A stretch of DNA of 64,000 bases from Bugula neritina (taxonomy: Eukaryota; Bryozoa; Gymnolaemata; Cheilostomatida; Bugulidae), in assembly GCA_964035545.1 (NCBI GenBank), contig OZ037767.1, forward strand, positions 27,571,628-27,635,627, given 5' to 3'. Below the pieces are notes generated by a model. That model made no database searches, was not told the DNA's origin, and worked only from the letters and a program-made list of their open reading frames with translations. This document shows positions 1 to 15,800 of this stretch, piece after piece; position 1 is the first letter of the stretch; the number at the start of each line of letters is the position of its first letter. Position numbers and translations under genes: made by a program.

Positions 1-1082
1 AAGTTGTCATTTAAAAAAACATTCATATTTTATTTCCCATTGTTATTGACATTTGTCAATATGCTCATTTAAATTATCTACAATTGTGCATAAGCAGTAG
101 CGATTTTCTTCACATTAGATTTGTATTTCACATTAGTTTGTATTTTTAGTCCCAAATTTCAACATTGCCTTGCTTTTAGTGTTTATAGTTTTAATTTCAC
201 AAGACTTATAGAATACTTAGAAAAAGCTTTTGCTATAGCTATATGACAATAGTAAATACTCTTATAAATAAAGTGGTTTATATAAGACATTTCATACCTG
301 ATTTCACTTTAAACTGCTCCTGTGAATCTCGTTGCTGAAAGTGTTACTCCAACTTAAACCCGTAGTTGTTATGAATACAGATGAGATAGAAGGATAATCC
401 TCGACTGTTAGTGATAAGTAGGCTTCTGTATTCACTATACAGGTGGTAGAGCAATGTTATAACCTGTTCAACTTCACTGGATCCACACTATAGCGCAACC
501 CAATCTATCTCGAGTATCTGTGGCAAAACGCTTCTTAGAATTCTAAATAAACAAAGGAGCATTTTTACTCTTTACCATGCTTTTGTGATTACAGAAGCGT
601 GACAAAAAAGGTGACTCAAGGTGTCTTTAGCCCTGCAATAAATTTGCAGGTGACTCAATAAAATACCTATACAATTATGTCACGTTGAAAAGGAGTAGTT
701 GGTAGTACCGCTATAGTCAGTAGTGTATAACATGAAGGTACAATCTTATTACTTAGTTATTGAATACTTAAGGCTACAATGTATTATCTAACTGAAGACA
801 ATGCATGGGTGTGTGTTCTCAGTTATCAAAAACTTGAACTTCGATCTACATGCAGTTTTTATACAAATACTATTACACAATATTTATATTAGGATAACAA
901 ACACATAATAGTTGGCTAATATTATAATAAAACATGATAGTGGGCTAATATTATAACAAAATTTGATTATAGTTATAAGATAGGTAGCTACTATTACAAA
1001 AGCAAATATAACTTTGCAAACAAAACTTTGCTACCATTTTGTCTGGGGAATTCCAAGTTGATTACACATATTTTTATAGAGC
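1..1082. other. AT-rich intergenic DNA, no gene seen
   Basis: No reading frame here has coding character, and I see no tRNA or rRNA signature on either strand. The stretch is AT-rich with only short fragmentary open frames. It ends at a G-rich minisatellite. Confidence 0.6.
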
Positions 1083-1362
1083 AAAGAAGTAAAGAGGAGG
1101 ATGAGTAAGGAGGTGAGGGGGTAAGGGGTGGGCGTAATGGGGTAAGGGAGTAAAGGGTAAGGTAGTAAGGGGGAAATGAGGTAAAGGGGTAACGGGGTAA
1201 GGGGGTAAGGGGTAAGGCGGAAAGGGGGTAAGGGGTAAGGCGGAAAGGGGGTAAAGGGGTTTGGGGGTAAGGGATTAAGGGGTTAAAGGGGTAAGGGGGC
1301 AAAGAGGTAAGGGGAAAGGTGTGGAGGTAAGAACTAAGGGTAAGGGGTAAGGGGACAAGGTA
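1083..1362. repeat. G-rich minisatellite (GGGGTAA-type)
   Basis: About 280 bases of degenerate short units such as GGGGTAAGG, AAGGGGGTAA and GGCGGAAAGG, 7 to 12 bases long, with almost all G on the plus strand. Many runs of three to five G at short spacing make G-quadruplex formation plausible on this strand. The proline-rich open frame antisense to it (994-1392) is a by-product of the repeat and not a gene. Confidence 0.85.
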
Positions 1363-2083
1363 AGCAGCAGCAAAGTGCCACGACAAATTCAAATATTAGC
1401 TACTAACTGAATATCTAGAAAGATGTTACAAAAGATAAGAGGAGTAAAGGAGTTGAATGCAGTACTACCTAAGAAGGAAAGTGTGAGAAATGAGATATAC
1501 AAGTTTAGTATATTGTTATCTAATATTTATTATAAGTAAATCTTTTGCTGGTTCTACTGATCAAAGAAGTGAAACTCATAACAACTTTTTGAGTCGTAAT
1601 TGTTATTACTGTATGCATCCCCCTGTACCACTTATGGCTGAAGAGATACAACTACTTGTACTGTTTGAGGATACGATCAGCCCATATTTTCTGCTGGTGT
1701 GGTTTATTGACTGAAGTTTACTTGTTTTATAATAGCATTTCCTGACTACTGCCATATTTCACATATTTTACTGATTTTTGTTTATAAACTATAAAGTCTT
1801 TTGCCAAAATACTTTGGTAAGCTAATGCAATCAATTTAACTTTTGTCAGGTTGAATGAACATAATGAATTTAGACTAGTAGGCTATGTAGTTAATACAAG
1901 GAATATAAATACAATCAAGATATACATATTTATTATTGCTGCAATATCCAGAACACACTATAACACATTATATTGATGACATTTTTACATAAAATAACGA
2001 TATAATGACTTAGAACACAACACTAAATTAATTTTTTTATATCATATTGTATTCTATTCTAGTGTAGAACCATAAGGCTTTAA
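1363..2083. other. Intergenic DNA, no gene seen
   Basis: Nothing supportable. One 74-codon plus-strand open frame (1490-1714) begins with a hydrophobic stretch resembling a signal peptide, but it has no splice, homology or codon evidence, so it is not called. Confidence 0.5.
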
Positions 2084-2851
2084 AGGATTGCTCTATCTTA
2101 GTTTATTACAATCACATTATAATTATGAACTATAATCTAATGTGTATGCAAACAATTGTGACTTTGCAAAGGGATATGTGCCTAGAAAACAGCTTTTCAA
2201 AATTCCAATTTTGAGGGAGGTAAAATTTTCAGCCATGAAAAAGAATAGCCTAATACGTGACGTGTGAACGCCAGTAACTATGCTGCACGTGCTAACAATA
2301 ACGCTAGTATTCAAGGTTGCTGAGCGAAACATCAACCAATAACGCTCAAGCAGTTACAGTGTGCTATATAGGTCAGCTTTGGTGCGCCCGTAATATTGCA
2401 CAATCTGACCTAGTTTAGATCGATCGCAGGCATTCATCCTAAAGAATGCATGTTTTTGCAATGCTTTTTTCTATGTTTACAAGCAAAATATGGCCTAATG
2501 TTATCACATACATGTTATTTAACATGTCAAAAAACTATAGATTGAGATAATTCACATTTGCACTTCTATAAATATACAAATTACGAGCTGAAAGATCACA
2601 TCTCACAGTCATATTTCTATAGTTATTCATTTGTATAGTCACGTGACCAGCAGGAATGCTGGCGCTGTTACGTCACACTTCCCAGCTCATTTCAAAATCG
2701 GCGTTTTGGCTGTTACCAATCTACACCCTCAACTTCAACTAACTTTTTCTACCTTTGGTCAAATGCTTTTTGTCAATGCATGCTTAGGAAAACACAATAT
2801 TATGTGTGTTTGACCTAAATGGCCATTTATTAGACAAGATAGAGCAATCCT
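2084..2851. mobile_element. MITE-like non-autonomous DNA transposon, TTAA-flanked
   Basis: The two ends are inverted copies: 2084 reads AGGATTGCTCTATCTT, and the complement of the right end at 2851 reads the same 16 bases. Both ends are directly flanked by TTAA (2080-2083 and 2852-2855), the target duplication typical of the piggyBac superfamily. Weaker inverted similarity continues inside the ends, for example ATTTTGA and GTGACGT-like blocks about 130 to 200 bases in. No transposase frame is present in the 768 bases, so movement would have needed a helper. The superfamily is inferred only from the TTAA and the inverted ends. Confidence 0.7.
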
Positions 2852-2855
2852 TTAA

Positions 2856-3645
2856 GCCTTTAAACTTATACATGGTATTTCAGACCGTGCTAGGCTCTGT
2901 ATGCATTATTTATGTTTCGAAGAACTGTGTACAACACTGAATTATGAATTAGGCATTGAAACAAAATGATAAAAATAGACAGCAAATCTCCGTAGCTCTA
3001 TACACAATACAAAGGTTTGCGTAAGATAGGTCTTATTATAAAGCAGAATTCAGATAACAAACTAGAAATACGGATTACCTGCTACTTCATTCAGCTTGTT
3101 AGAATTATAATTACTTATTGTTTCACGTAAGTAATTCCTAAAAAACATAGTTTCAACTGTTTTATGGCTTGTGGTCTGTGGAGTGTATAAAATAAGCTTT
3201 ATGTTGAAAAAGCTTTCTTGTATATGTGACAGGATTTAAGCCCTCTTGACTGAAACTCACCTTGCAGTGTAAAGTGCACTCTTATTACCACCTGCACATT
3301 AATACACTGTTCACTTGAATGCAAAGACGTAGATATTTCTTTAGCTTAAATTAATGCTTTTTAGCTTTGAATTTGTAGCTTGGAAATGTATGATGACTCA
3401 TACTAGATCTAGTGCTGTTCCAAATACTGTCATTCTGCATTGACCTCTATAAAACTCGGCTCTTTGTTTACACTAAAATAAATGCTATGAAACCACTCTG
3501 CTAAGTAGTCTGTAAGTTTGGTAGTTCTAAAAGGGTCCCCATTATATTCAACTTTCATGTATGGTTTTCAAAATCTATACAAGGTCAACCCACACTTCAA
3601 AATAAGAAGCATACAATATAATAACAAAACTAAAAAAATCATCGT
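2856..3645. other. Intergenic DNA, no gene seen
   Basis: AT-rich sequence without a convincing open frame or RNA gene. Confidence 0.5.
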
Positions 3646-3792
3646 GCTGGGTGGCCTACCAACTCCGCAGGATAGGTGGTGGCCTACCAACTCTGCATGA
3701 TGGGTGGTGGCCTACCAACTCTGCATGATGGGTGGTGGCCTACCAACTCTGCATGATGGGTGGCCTACCAAATCAGCATGCTGGGTGGGCCC
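3646..3792. repeat. Minisatellite, unit about 27 bp
   Basis: Five to six head-to-tail copies of a unit built on GGTGGCCTACCAACTCTGCA followed by TGATGG. The three central copies are nearly identical and the outer ones diverged, the usual pattern for slippage or unequal exchange. The repeat is much richer in G and C than its surroundings. Confidence 0.85.
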
Positions 3793-5129
3793 CTTTTTAG
3801 TTACTAACTTTTTAATACATTTTCACTATAAACAAGAAGGTAGTAAGAGAATAAAATATGGTGAAGTTGAGCAACACATCTGAATAATATAGAATGCCAT
3901 GTAATAAATCATAGCTTCATTATTAGAAGCAACCATGTATAGGCTGTGATTAACTGGCATTATATTCCCCTTCAACAATACAATCAAGTGGTTTAAGCAA
4001 AGGCATGTCTCCCCCTCCCAATTTCAAGTTCCAGCTGTTGATTTATACAGTTCTGTTTTAGCAACCAGCTAAATAGTACCAAATACTTCAATTATTAACT
4101 ATAAAGTTTCAACACCGTATATACCATCACTAAAATTAATTTATTTTTAACTATTGTGACCAAATATTTAATTCAATTGTGTTTTATAATCAAGTTGTTA
4201 ATTTTTCAAGCTTTCTTTATAAAATATTGTGCAAAAAGGTTTCACTATAAAAAACAGTATGAAATTGTGTAAAATTTTATAAGACCAAAAGTGTTAAAAT
4301 TCAATTTCAATTAAAATCATGCTTCATACCTTGTTTTTTGTATTTTTATTCTTTTTGTAAGTTTACATTAGAATGCAAAGCTGGTTGTTCACAAAGATTG
4401 TGGAAATAAAAGCTTAAAAAATGTTCTATTTAAAATGTAAAGCAGACAGAATAGAATTTCTTATTCAGAAATGAGATATGAACACATCAATAATGCATAG
4501 GCTTGAACTCACTTTAAGTACCAGTTGCATGTCCAGTATTCTATTAATAAAGAGAATTGAATACAGCTAATCTAAGTTTGATATTAATAACAGCTTATTG
4601 TTCTGGAGCTTACAACAATCAGATAATTATAGTACGCTTTATGCAAATTTTGTGCGAAACAAGTTGAAACAAATTATGCATGTTAATTTCGCTTGTTTCA
4701 AAATGCAGTCAAGTAATTAAAAAACCAATTAGAATACTGGTTTTTCACACCGCAGCAAGTTTATTAGCAACAGACATAACCATTGATGAGTTGAAAGCCA
4801 ATACATAAATTGAAAATAACTCCTAAGAATTTTACTATAGACTCTAAGGCTATGCGAGATAGTTGTAGTTCAGTAGCCATTAGTCTGAGATCTCAAATAT
4901 TGAAGAAGTGTATTATTTAAAAGCAACTAGCATTGTTTTGAAACAGGATGGGTGACGAAGGATTAAAAACTGGAGAAGTTAAAGCTCAGAATCGTAGTTA
5001 AAATGATACTTTACCAGGTCATACATGACAAACGCTTGCTTCAAGAATAGTTGCCTAACTATAAAAGTTGTACTTACTAAGTTATAGGTATAGCAGACTA
5101 TAAAGTTAGATATGCATGTTGTAGAATGT
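3793..5129. other. AT-rich intergenic DNA, no gene seen
   Basis: No coding or RNA gene signal recognised on either strand. Confidence 0.5.
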
Positions 5130-5412
5130 AGGCTATAGAGTATACATACTATAAAATAGGCCTTATATACTTGTATATGTTATAAAATATAGAGTATACA
5201 TATTACATGGCATAGAGTATACATATTACATGATATAGAGTATACATATTACATAGTATAGAGTATACTTATTACATAGTATAGAACTATACATATTACA
5301 TAGTATAGAGTATACATATTACATGGTATAGAGTATACATATTACATAGTATAGAGTATACTTATTACATAGTATAGAACTATACATATTACATAGTATA
5401 GAGTATACACAC
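5130..5412. repeat. AT-rich tandem repeat with higher-order unit
   Basis: Head-to-tail copies of about 22 to 23 bases built on TATAGAGTATACATATTACA. Variants (TATACTTATTACAT, TATAGAACTATACAT) recur in the same order twice, giving a larger unit of about 90 bases made of four diverged monomers. The monomer contains the palindrome GTATAC. Confidence 0.8.
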
Positions 5413-6803
5413 CTCATTGAAACACTATCAGCCAATATACTAAGTGTTGGATAGTTTCTAGCATATGAGCCACTTTGTACGTGAAGCAACCTTTTCAAAT
5501 ACTACACGAGTAGTAATAAGAAAAAGTTATATTTCATTATCTTGTAAACACAGCTTGATGTTAATTAGTCTATAGCCCCAGTGTGTTTAGCTGTCTGCAG
5601 TACTCTACTGATGCCGTTTCAAGGCAGCTCTTTTGTTAATAATTAACTCTAAATTAGACTACATTCATATATAATGCTGCTTGACTTTGTTTTTATTAGA
5701 GTCAAGACAAAGCTCAGTGATGCTATAACAGCTATTAGCAGAAGGGAAACAAAATATTGAAGATTTGGTTTCACATTGAAAAAATAATTAAAGCTAATTA
5801 CACAAAGCATATAAATGTTGTTTAATTACTGTATTGATCATAAACGCCGAAATGTTGATAGTGTATAAAGCCCACTCAATCAAAACAAGGTTATAGAAAA
5901 ACAGTATCAAAGGGCAGACTGCTGAATGTTGATAAAACATGAGAAGTAGGATAAGCTATTGAGCAGTATACACAGCAATGGAGACTAAACAAGGCAGTCA
6001 AACTAAATTATAGCATTTTTTGTTTGTTTTAAAACACAAAAGTGCAGTCAGCATACAAGCCATAGTGACTCAGTCTATTTGTGTATGAAGTAACAATGAT
6101 TGTTGAATGAAAAAATATCTAACAAACATATTGGGTGTAAATTTACAATAAGCCTAATTGGTAACCTATTTATAAGATATAAGACTTTACTAAACTGCAG
6201 CCTTTATAAATATAGAGATATTTTATAACAAGTGAGTCTTGTGTCAGCACGGATGCTGTTTGGCACGGATGCCCATGTATTGTAATTCACTTAATGAAGG
6301 GTGAATGGATGGAGGACACAGATGCAGGCCACAACTCCATTTTTTGTCTATTGCCAACAGTATATTTGAACTCAGACTCACACTTGAACTCAAACTCAAA
6401 CTCATACTTTACTCGTATTTTACTGTAACCTATAACCATGAAAATTACAAAACACATTGTTAACTTAACATTAATTACATAGCTGACAAAACATTTAGTT
6501 AATGAAGTTCAAAACAAAAGATAATATAATATTTGATACTCACAATTATTTTGACAATTAAGTATAGATTGCCTGCATCTTTAGCAGGAGGAAAACTGAG
6601 CTACACTGACTCATCAACCAAAAACTGTCAGTAAATAGCTATCGCGAAAGCTTTCACAAATAGCTTTCGTTACACAATGGTTTTTGGAAAGCTGCCAAAA
6701 AGCTACTGAAATAAGTCTCAAATGATGTTTCTAAATTATATGTAAATTACTTTTAATGCAACTATAACAATCATAAAATCTACTCAGTTGTAGTTGTCGT
6801 TGT
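5413..6803. other. Intergenic DNA, no gene seen
   Basis: AT-rich, with short local repeats such as ACTCAAACTCAAACTC near 6385 and a twice-used GCACGGATGC near 6248. No gene is supportable. Confidence 0.5.
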
Positions 6804-6960
6804 GTACTACAGCTGAAGTTGCTCTTAAGTGCTACCTGTTCTAATATACTACAGTTTCAGTTATTCTTAGTACTACAGCTGTAGTTGCTCCTAAGTGCTA
6901 CCTGTTCTAATATACTACAGTTTCAGTTATTTTTAGTACTACAGCTGTAGTTGTTTCTAT
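6804..6960. repeat. Tandem repeat, 66-bp unit, about 2.3 copies
   Basis: The block starting GTACTACAGCT recurs at 6804, 6870 and 6936, an exact 66-base period, with only a few substitutions between copies. Confidence 0.85.
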
Positions 6961-7324
6961 GTTCCTGTAGGTTTTGGGGTCTGAATTTGGCTGCATTTTG
7001 AAATTTGGCTGCATGTTGAGACACAAACTTTGAAGGTTCCAGAATAACCGATCTCGAAGTACCTTCCACCCAGTTCGATAAGTGGAGCAGCAGGAAGTGA
7101 TGTAAGAAGAGGATCTAAGATTAATTTAGCTAAACTGGCCATATATTAATAAGTAAGCTGATACAGCTAATAACTTTGCTCAACATAAATGTCGGATAAA
7201 CTGAGTTAAGTAGATATTATTTTTACAAAGCATTCTTGAAATGCTAGTTATGGTGATAAGTTATTGATAGGTATTGAGCTTGACTATCAAACTATTAGAG
7301 AGTAGGCTATTATTAGGGCTACTG

Positions 7325-9858
<2,534 letters not shown>

Positions 9859-12800
9859 TCAGTTATCTGGAGGGGCTGTCACTGAAGAAGGTTCCCCCAC
9901 TACATCACTTTGTCGACTTTCTGCGACAGAGTTTGTAGGCTTTTCTAGGTCTTCAACAGTAATATCACTAGGTTCAGGAGGGCGGGACACTATGAGCCCC
10001 CGTAGTAACACTTGATAGTTCTCTGCTATTTCACACTTTACTGTAACTATGATGGAGGCTTCTATAGGTTCATCAGGCTAAAGTCAAGAGAAGATAAATC
10101 TCATCAGACGAACTTCTCTTTTATTATATTTGAAAGCAGTTTGACAGCATTAAAATATAAAAATAAAATGTAAAATATAAATTTCTATTTTCATCTACAT
10201 GACAATTCTTCAACAAAAGTTCGTTAAAATAATTTCTTTATGAGATACTATTTGGTTTTTGCAAGTGAATAAACAATATTGAATGTTGCAGAGTTGGCAT
10301 TTGATTACAAAAACCAGTAATTTGATAAATCTCTTTATAATATATAGAACTAGACATTCTAGTGTTTAGACAATCTCAATGTTAAAACATATGACACTAC
10401 ATGCAGGTGGAAAGAATGTATGGAAACTGTATGGAGAAAAAATTCTTCAAGTGAAACCTGCTTATTTTTCAACCAAAAAACAATTTATATACTTTCACTA
10501 TAATAGAAACACAGTAAAATTAATTTACTAGGTTTTAAGTCTATGCATGGAATAAAATTTATGACTTTATAATTAAAACATTCAATTAAATTAGATACAT
10601 ACATTATGAGTTTCAGGTGGTGTCCAAGTAATAGCAACGTTCTTCTTAGTTCCAGCCTCCAAATAGGCCTTAGGTTCTGATACAGTGAAGCCTTTGGCAT
10701 TTATGATGTTCATATTTTCAAAAGCATATTCACCATTCTACAAATATGATAACTGTGTCTGTCACTTGATAGCAAGATATGAACTGGTTGAAATGTTCCA
10801 AGAATTTGTCTAACAACATTTTCTAATAATCACTTTAACGAAAGCTATGGAAATGAATTAGATCATATAATAGAATCATATAAATCAGACTCTCAATTGA
10901 AGAGATTTATTTAAGTTTGATTAAATCGATTTACATGAGTCAACAAGATTTAGGAATCAAGGTGTAAGTGACAGTAGGAAGGTCTACTACTACAGATAGA
11001 TGGTAATATGAATATTTTTATAATACGAATTTGGTAATAGCAGCCATACAAATGACAACATTTATGTCAGCACATTGGCCTGGGTAACTTAGATAAATCA
11101 CAGAACTAAAATGGGAGCGTTACCTCTTGCTAGATCAAAGTAATATCATAATATATAAGTGGAGATAATAAATGCAATACTAGGCCTTGTGCTTTACAAT
11201 AGTTGATGGGTGATCACATTTAATTTCTAACTTAATGAAACTATTTTAAATTTTTTCAGGCAAGCTAGGTTACTTGCACAAAAGTGTGAGAAGTATACAT
11301 ACAAGAATAGACAAGTCTGGGCTAGCCCAGCCAAAATGAGCTTCTGGTTTGAAAAAATTGCTTATCAACCAATAACAAAAGAGTGTGCTGCAAATTACAA
11401 GATAAAAAATAGCACCCAAATTGGCATAAAGACAGAACAATTAAATTATTTTTTTGTGAACATAGAACTAATACATTGTGCAAAATAAAAAGCTTCAACT
11501 GAATAAAAGAAAGTTTTTAAATAAAAAAGTTGCATTGCTATAAAATAAAAATAACATGTTTAAGCTTTAAACTCAAATACAAGTTTTAGATCTGTATTTC
11601 ACAAAAGGTAAGAAAACAACTTAAAGAAACTTTAACTTTGTAAACAATAACTTAGAAAATATCCTCTCTTAGTCATGTTACCTTTTTCTGTGAAAAATAT
11701 AACATAAACAGCGTCAAAACAATATGTTCCTATATCTGAATTTGGTGGTCAACATTTGTTCATTCCAACAATGACTCTTTCCACATACACATTAAACTAT
11801 GATATCAAATGATAATAATTAAAACAAATAAACAAAAAAAACTATCAAAATTAATTTATAAGTCAGCTAAATGCTATAAATAAACAAATCAACAAAGTTT
11901 ACCTTTTTCTAAAAAAAGAAAGCAGTAAATATTAAAATTGATATTAAAAATAATCAACTCGGAACTAGTATAGTGTAAATTTATTTCAGCTCACATATTT
12001 ACTTGCATGATCAAATAGTGAGTGTGAAAAATTGAATGTCTGTCTATTGTTGGAAAATGATAGCAGCAAAAGTCATAACATACTTCAACAACGCTAATTA
12101 GCAGTAAACCTACACAACAAAACCACCACCATTATTTGCTGCCAATTATCATATTACAAGATAAAATATGTAATTCCATGTAATTATCATATAGGTAATA
12201 TAAAATAAAGAAAGTTTAAAAAATACCTTCTTCTGACTGACAGCCATAGTTCTGACACAGCCAATAATAAGATCAGTGGAGGCGGTAGAGAAGACCCCGT
12301 CCCTTGCCACACTGTAGAACATAAGCAGCACCGTGCCAGCTAAAGGCTTAGTATCTACAAAAGCATAACACATCTTATATAGTAACATTTTCTACTACGC
12401 AGAAGCAAACGGCACAGCATTTTGATGATGCAACAGGAAATGAGCTGAGAGGTCGGTACTATACACTAGCCTTAACTCATGATTGCATCTAAAAGTCATA
12501 ATACAGGGCGGAGGGTCTCAATTGAACACAGCATGATCAGGATATATAAGTAAATCGCATATTATTTAGATGCAAAGCTATAGTAACGCAAAACTAATTT
12601 ACAAAATATTGTTAGCAGAGAATATTATAAAACCAAGTTGAGAAAACCTTGAGGTTAAAGATGTTTTTGGTAGCCATTATAAAATATGTAGTTTTAAGAA
12701 AAGGGAAAAAAAGAAAACAACGTTGATCTCAGTGACTGCATCCGTAACTAGCATTGTTATATCTACAATAGTTGTATTGGGACAGGTACCGGTATTAGGA

Positions 12801-15800
12801 TGTTTATTGGAAGCGATCGGAAGTAATCGGAAGGAGAAGACAATTACTGGAAGTGTTATGTCTCGCACAAAAGGCGCCTACTGTGTCCCCATTTTTGGTT
12901 ATTTACTGAAAGAACCATTAGATTAGAAAGAAGAAAATCACAACTTTTTAGCAAGTTTATGTCACTTATTTTCACAAGTCACTAAGTGTTTAGTGAAATT
13001 GTGAAAACAGTTTTGTTTAGCAAATTATCTGTTCAGACAAATTTATGTAACCAAAAATCGTGACGGTATAGACGACATCTGTGCCAGGAATTACATTGAA
13101 AGCATGGAAAGAAGAAATCTGACTGGCCAATATAAAGACACACTCGACGAGTTGAGAAAAAGGACTCTAATGTAAACATTGATATTATTTTTATATTTCA
13201 TTACAGCCCATGTTACCTAAACATACCTTGAAAGTTTTGCAAACGCTCTAAAAATATCAAACATCTTACAAAATTAAGTAGAACAGCATTTAAGTACGAC
13301 TCAATTAGCAATTCTATTGGTTATTGGCTCCTTAAGTTGAAACTGGGCAAATATTTAGTTTTTTAGTGACTTAATAAACATGTTGCAAAAAGATCAACTG
13401 GTGAGTAGTTAAGATTACAATAAATGTAACAGAAATCCACTAAACAGGATTGTGAACATATCAATAATAATTTAACAGATTTTATACCTTCATCGGGCTC
13501 TAGAGTAACCATTGGAAGAAGAGATTCAACGCTAGGGTGCATTAACCGGCCCCCAGTGACATACATAATGTGTTCCTTCGCCTGACCAGCCACTTGGAAT
13601 GAATACGCCTCCTCCATATTAAATAGTTCCACGTGAACACCGTCAGAGTAATAGTCACTGGCATGGTCAGGTGCAAAGGTCAAGGTGATTTCTTGGGATC
13701 CACCTATAGCAGCAAAATTATAATCTCTTTTAGTTACCTGAGAGTAGAGTTATATAAAACTCACGCAAGTTTATAGTCGCTATCCCTGAACGGGCTAAGG
13801 ACTTGTTCAAATGAGGCACAGGAGCAATTATGACTGGATGCTCTTCCTAACATCACCAATGGCCTTTGTCGGGGTTTGAACCCACAACTTCGTGTTCACA
13901 AAGCGAACGCTCCAACCCCTGAGAGTAGAGTTATATGATTCTAGTAAATGAAAAAGTTTTTTTAAATACTCAACATAGATTTATAGTTGCAAAAACCAAA
14001 ACATTTGTGTGGTAGATTGTAGCTATGATTTATTATATTTGTTTATAGTTGTTTACAGAATTTTACTAATTTATTTCATTTACCAGAAAAACAAGTAAAG
14101 TTCTATTCTGGCAATCAGCTTTAGATCAGTATTGATTAGTTTGCTTCAAAGTTTTAGTTTCAAGTTTAGGTTTTAAAAAAGTGGCACCAAAATTATTGTA
14201 AACGACAGCACACAAATAATTAACAAGTAAAGCAAATATGCTTTTCTGACAAAAATTACAGTAACGCCATATAAATGCTAACAAACCACCATAATAAGTT
14301 ATATATCATTAAAAACTAAAGCTTATCAAGTAGCATAAATTCAATACATACCTCCGGGAATCGTGCCAGCAAAAGGTACGCAGTCGAACACACACTTGCC
14401 ATTGTTATTCTGCACGCCAATAACATGCGAGGGTTGGCCAGTGGCTGTTACAAAGTCGGGCAGCTCTTGCATGTTCTTATATCTCAAGGGACTAAGGCTA
14501 TCAAACTTAATACTGTAGTCTACGGAGAGGCTTGATGTGTTCTTTATCTGTTAAAAGTAACAAGTACTACTTTCATCATCGCAAAAGTACAAAATTTATT
14601 TAGAATTGATGCATCTTGTTTGAAAGTCAACCATTGCGTATTACCAAGTGGATATTTTACCTTAAACGTTCTCTCAATATATTCATTAACAAGAACAGCA
14701 CCCATATCAAACACTTCATTCTCCAGGTTTAGTTGGATTGTGGGGTTGACACCCCGTCCCAATAAGTTAACGTGTAAAGTAGACTCAGGTCCATAAATGT
14801 GTAGAGTTTCTTGAAACTGAAAAAGCATTAGGTATAACTTTAACAAGCTCACCTGTAGTGTTTACATATGATAATGACAAACATTTGATTTAAAAAAAAT
14901 TTGTAACATAAACATAACATGACATTATATTGTTCCAATAACATCTTATTGGAACAATAAGACCTCTACTTTTTCTATCTATAGAAAAAGTAGAGGTCTT
15001 ATTTCTTATTTGATTAGCTGATGTATTAAAAAAAGAGTTAATCACAACTTCAGACAACAATTATTTAGAATGAATATAACAGGAAAAGTGCTGAGAAACT
15101 TATTGCAAAGATGAGTTTTATAGCTGGAAATAAAAAACTGTATGTATATTTAAAAGACAGACATTAACAAAAGCGTAAATGAAGCAGAAGGGTAAAAATA
15201 ATGTAGTTATTAAAATACACAGAGGAAATTTTTTCCAATAAAATTGCTCATAACTATTTAATAGATCTCTCAAGAAGGGCACAAATTTAACATTTCCCAG
15301 TTTTGTCTTGTAGATGCATTCAAGTAACAACACATGTGTATAACAACAGCTTTGTTGAGCAGCTTGTAGTTTTTAGAAACATGAGAAAAGTTGGCTGAGA
15401 AAAAAATGACGTGTTATGAAAAATTGTTTGCAGTTGGAGTTGAGAAAAGGTTAGAAAGGTTCACAGTTACATGATGTAAAATAATGAATACCCAACCTGA
15501 ACCTAGAAACACAATAGAATAAAATTAATTCAAATTAAAGTTAATGCATTGTATTATTTCTATAACTTGTGTATTTTCTACAGCTATGAATTATACAATT
15601 AGAGCGCATTTTGCACCATTTGCTACAAAACAAACTCTGTTCTTGAAGACGTAATAAAAATAGAGATTATTGAAATAAGAAATGTAATCACTTAGGGAAA
15701 CATTTAGACATTATTGTGATACAACAACACATGATACTTGCTGTATAGAGAAATAGAGAGAAGACAACAATCAAAACATAACAATATAAAGAGTAACAAG

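Noticed and set aside
994-1392. 132-codon Pro/Leu/Tyr-rich open frame on the minus strand
   Set aside because: It is the antisense of the G-rich minisatellite; its composition is fully explained by the repeat unit.
1490-1714. 74-codon plus-strand frame with a hydrophobic, signal-like start
   Set aside because: No splice context, homolog or transcript sign; such frames occur by chance in AT-rich DNA.
6957-7142. 61-codon minus-strand frame of balanced composition
   Set aside because: Looks somewhat protein-like but has no recognised motif and no adjoining exons; could be a transposon remnant, not supportable.
12677-12926. Overlapping open frames on both strands in a CFAP74 intron, including a VDLSD word reminiscent of piggyBac transposases
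   Set aside because: The resemblance is five residues long and the frame stops shortly after; not enough to call a transposase remnant.
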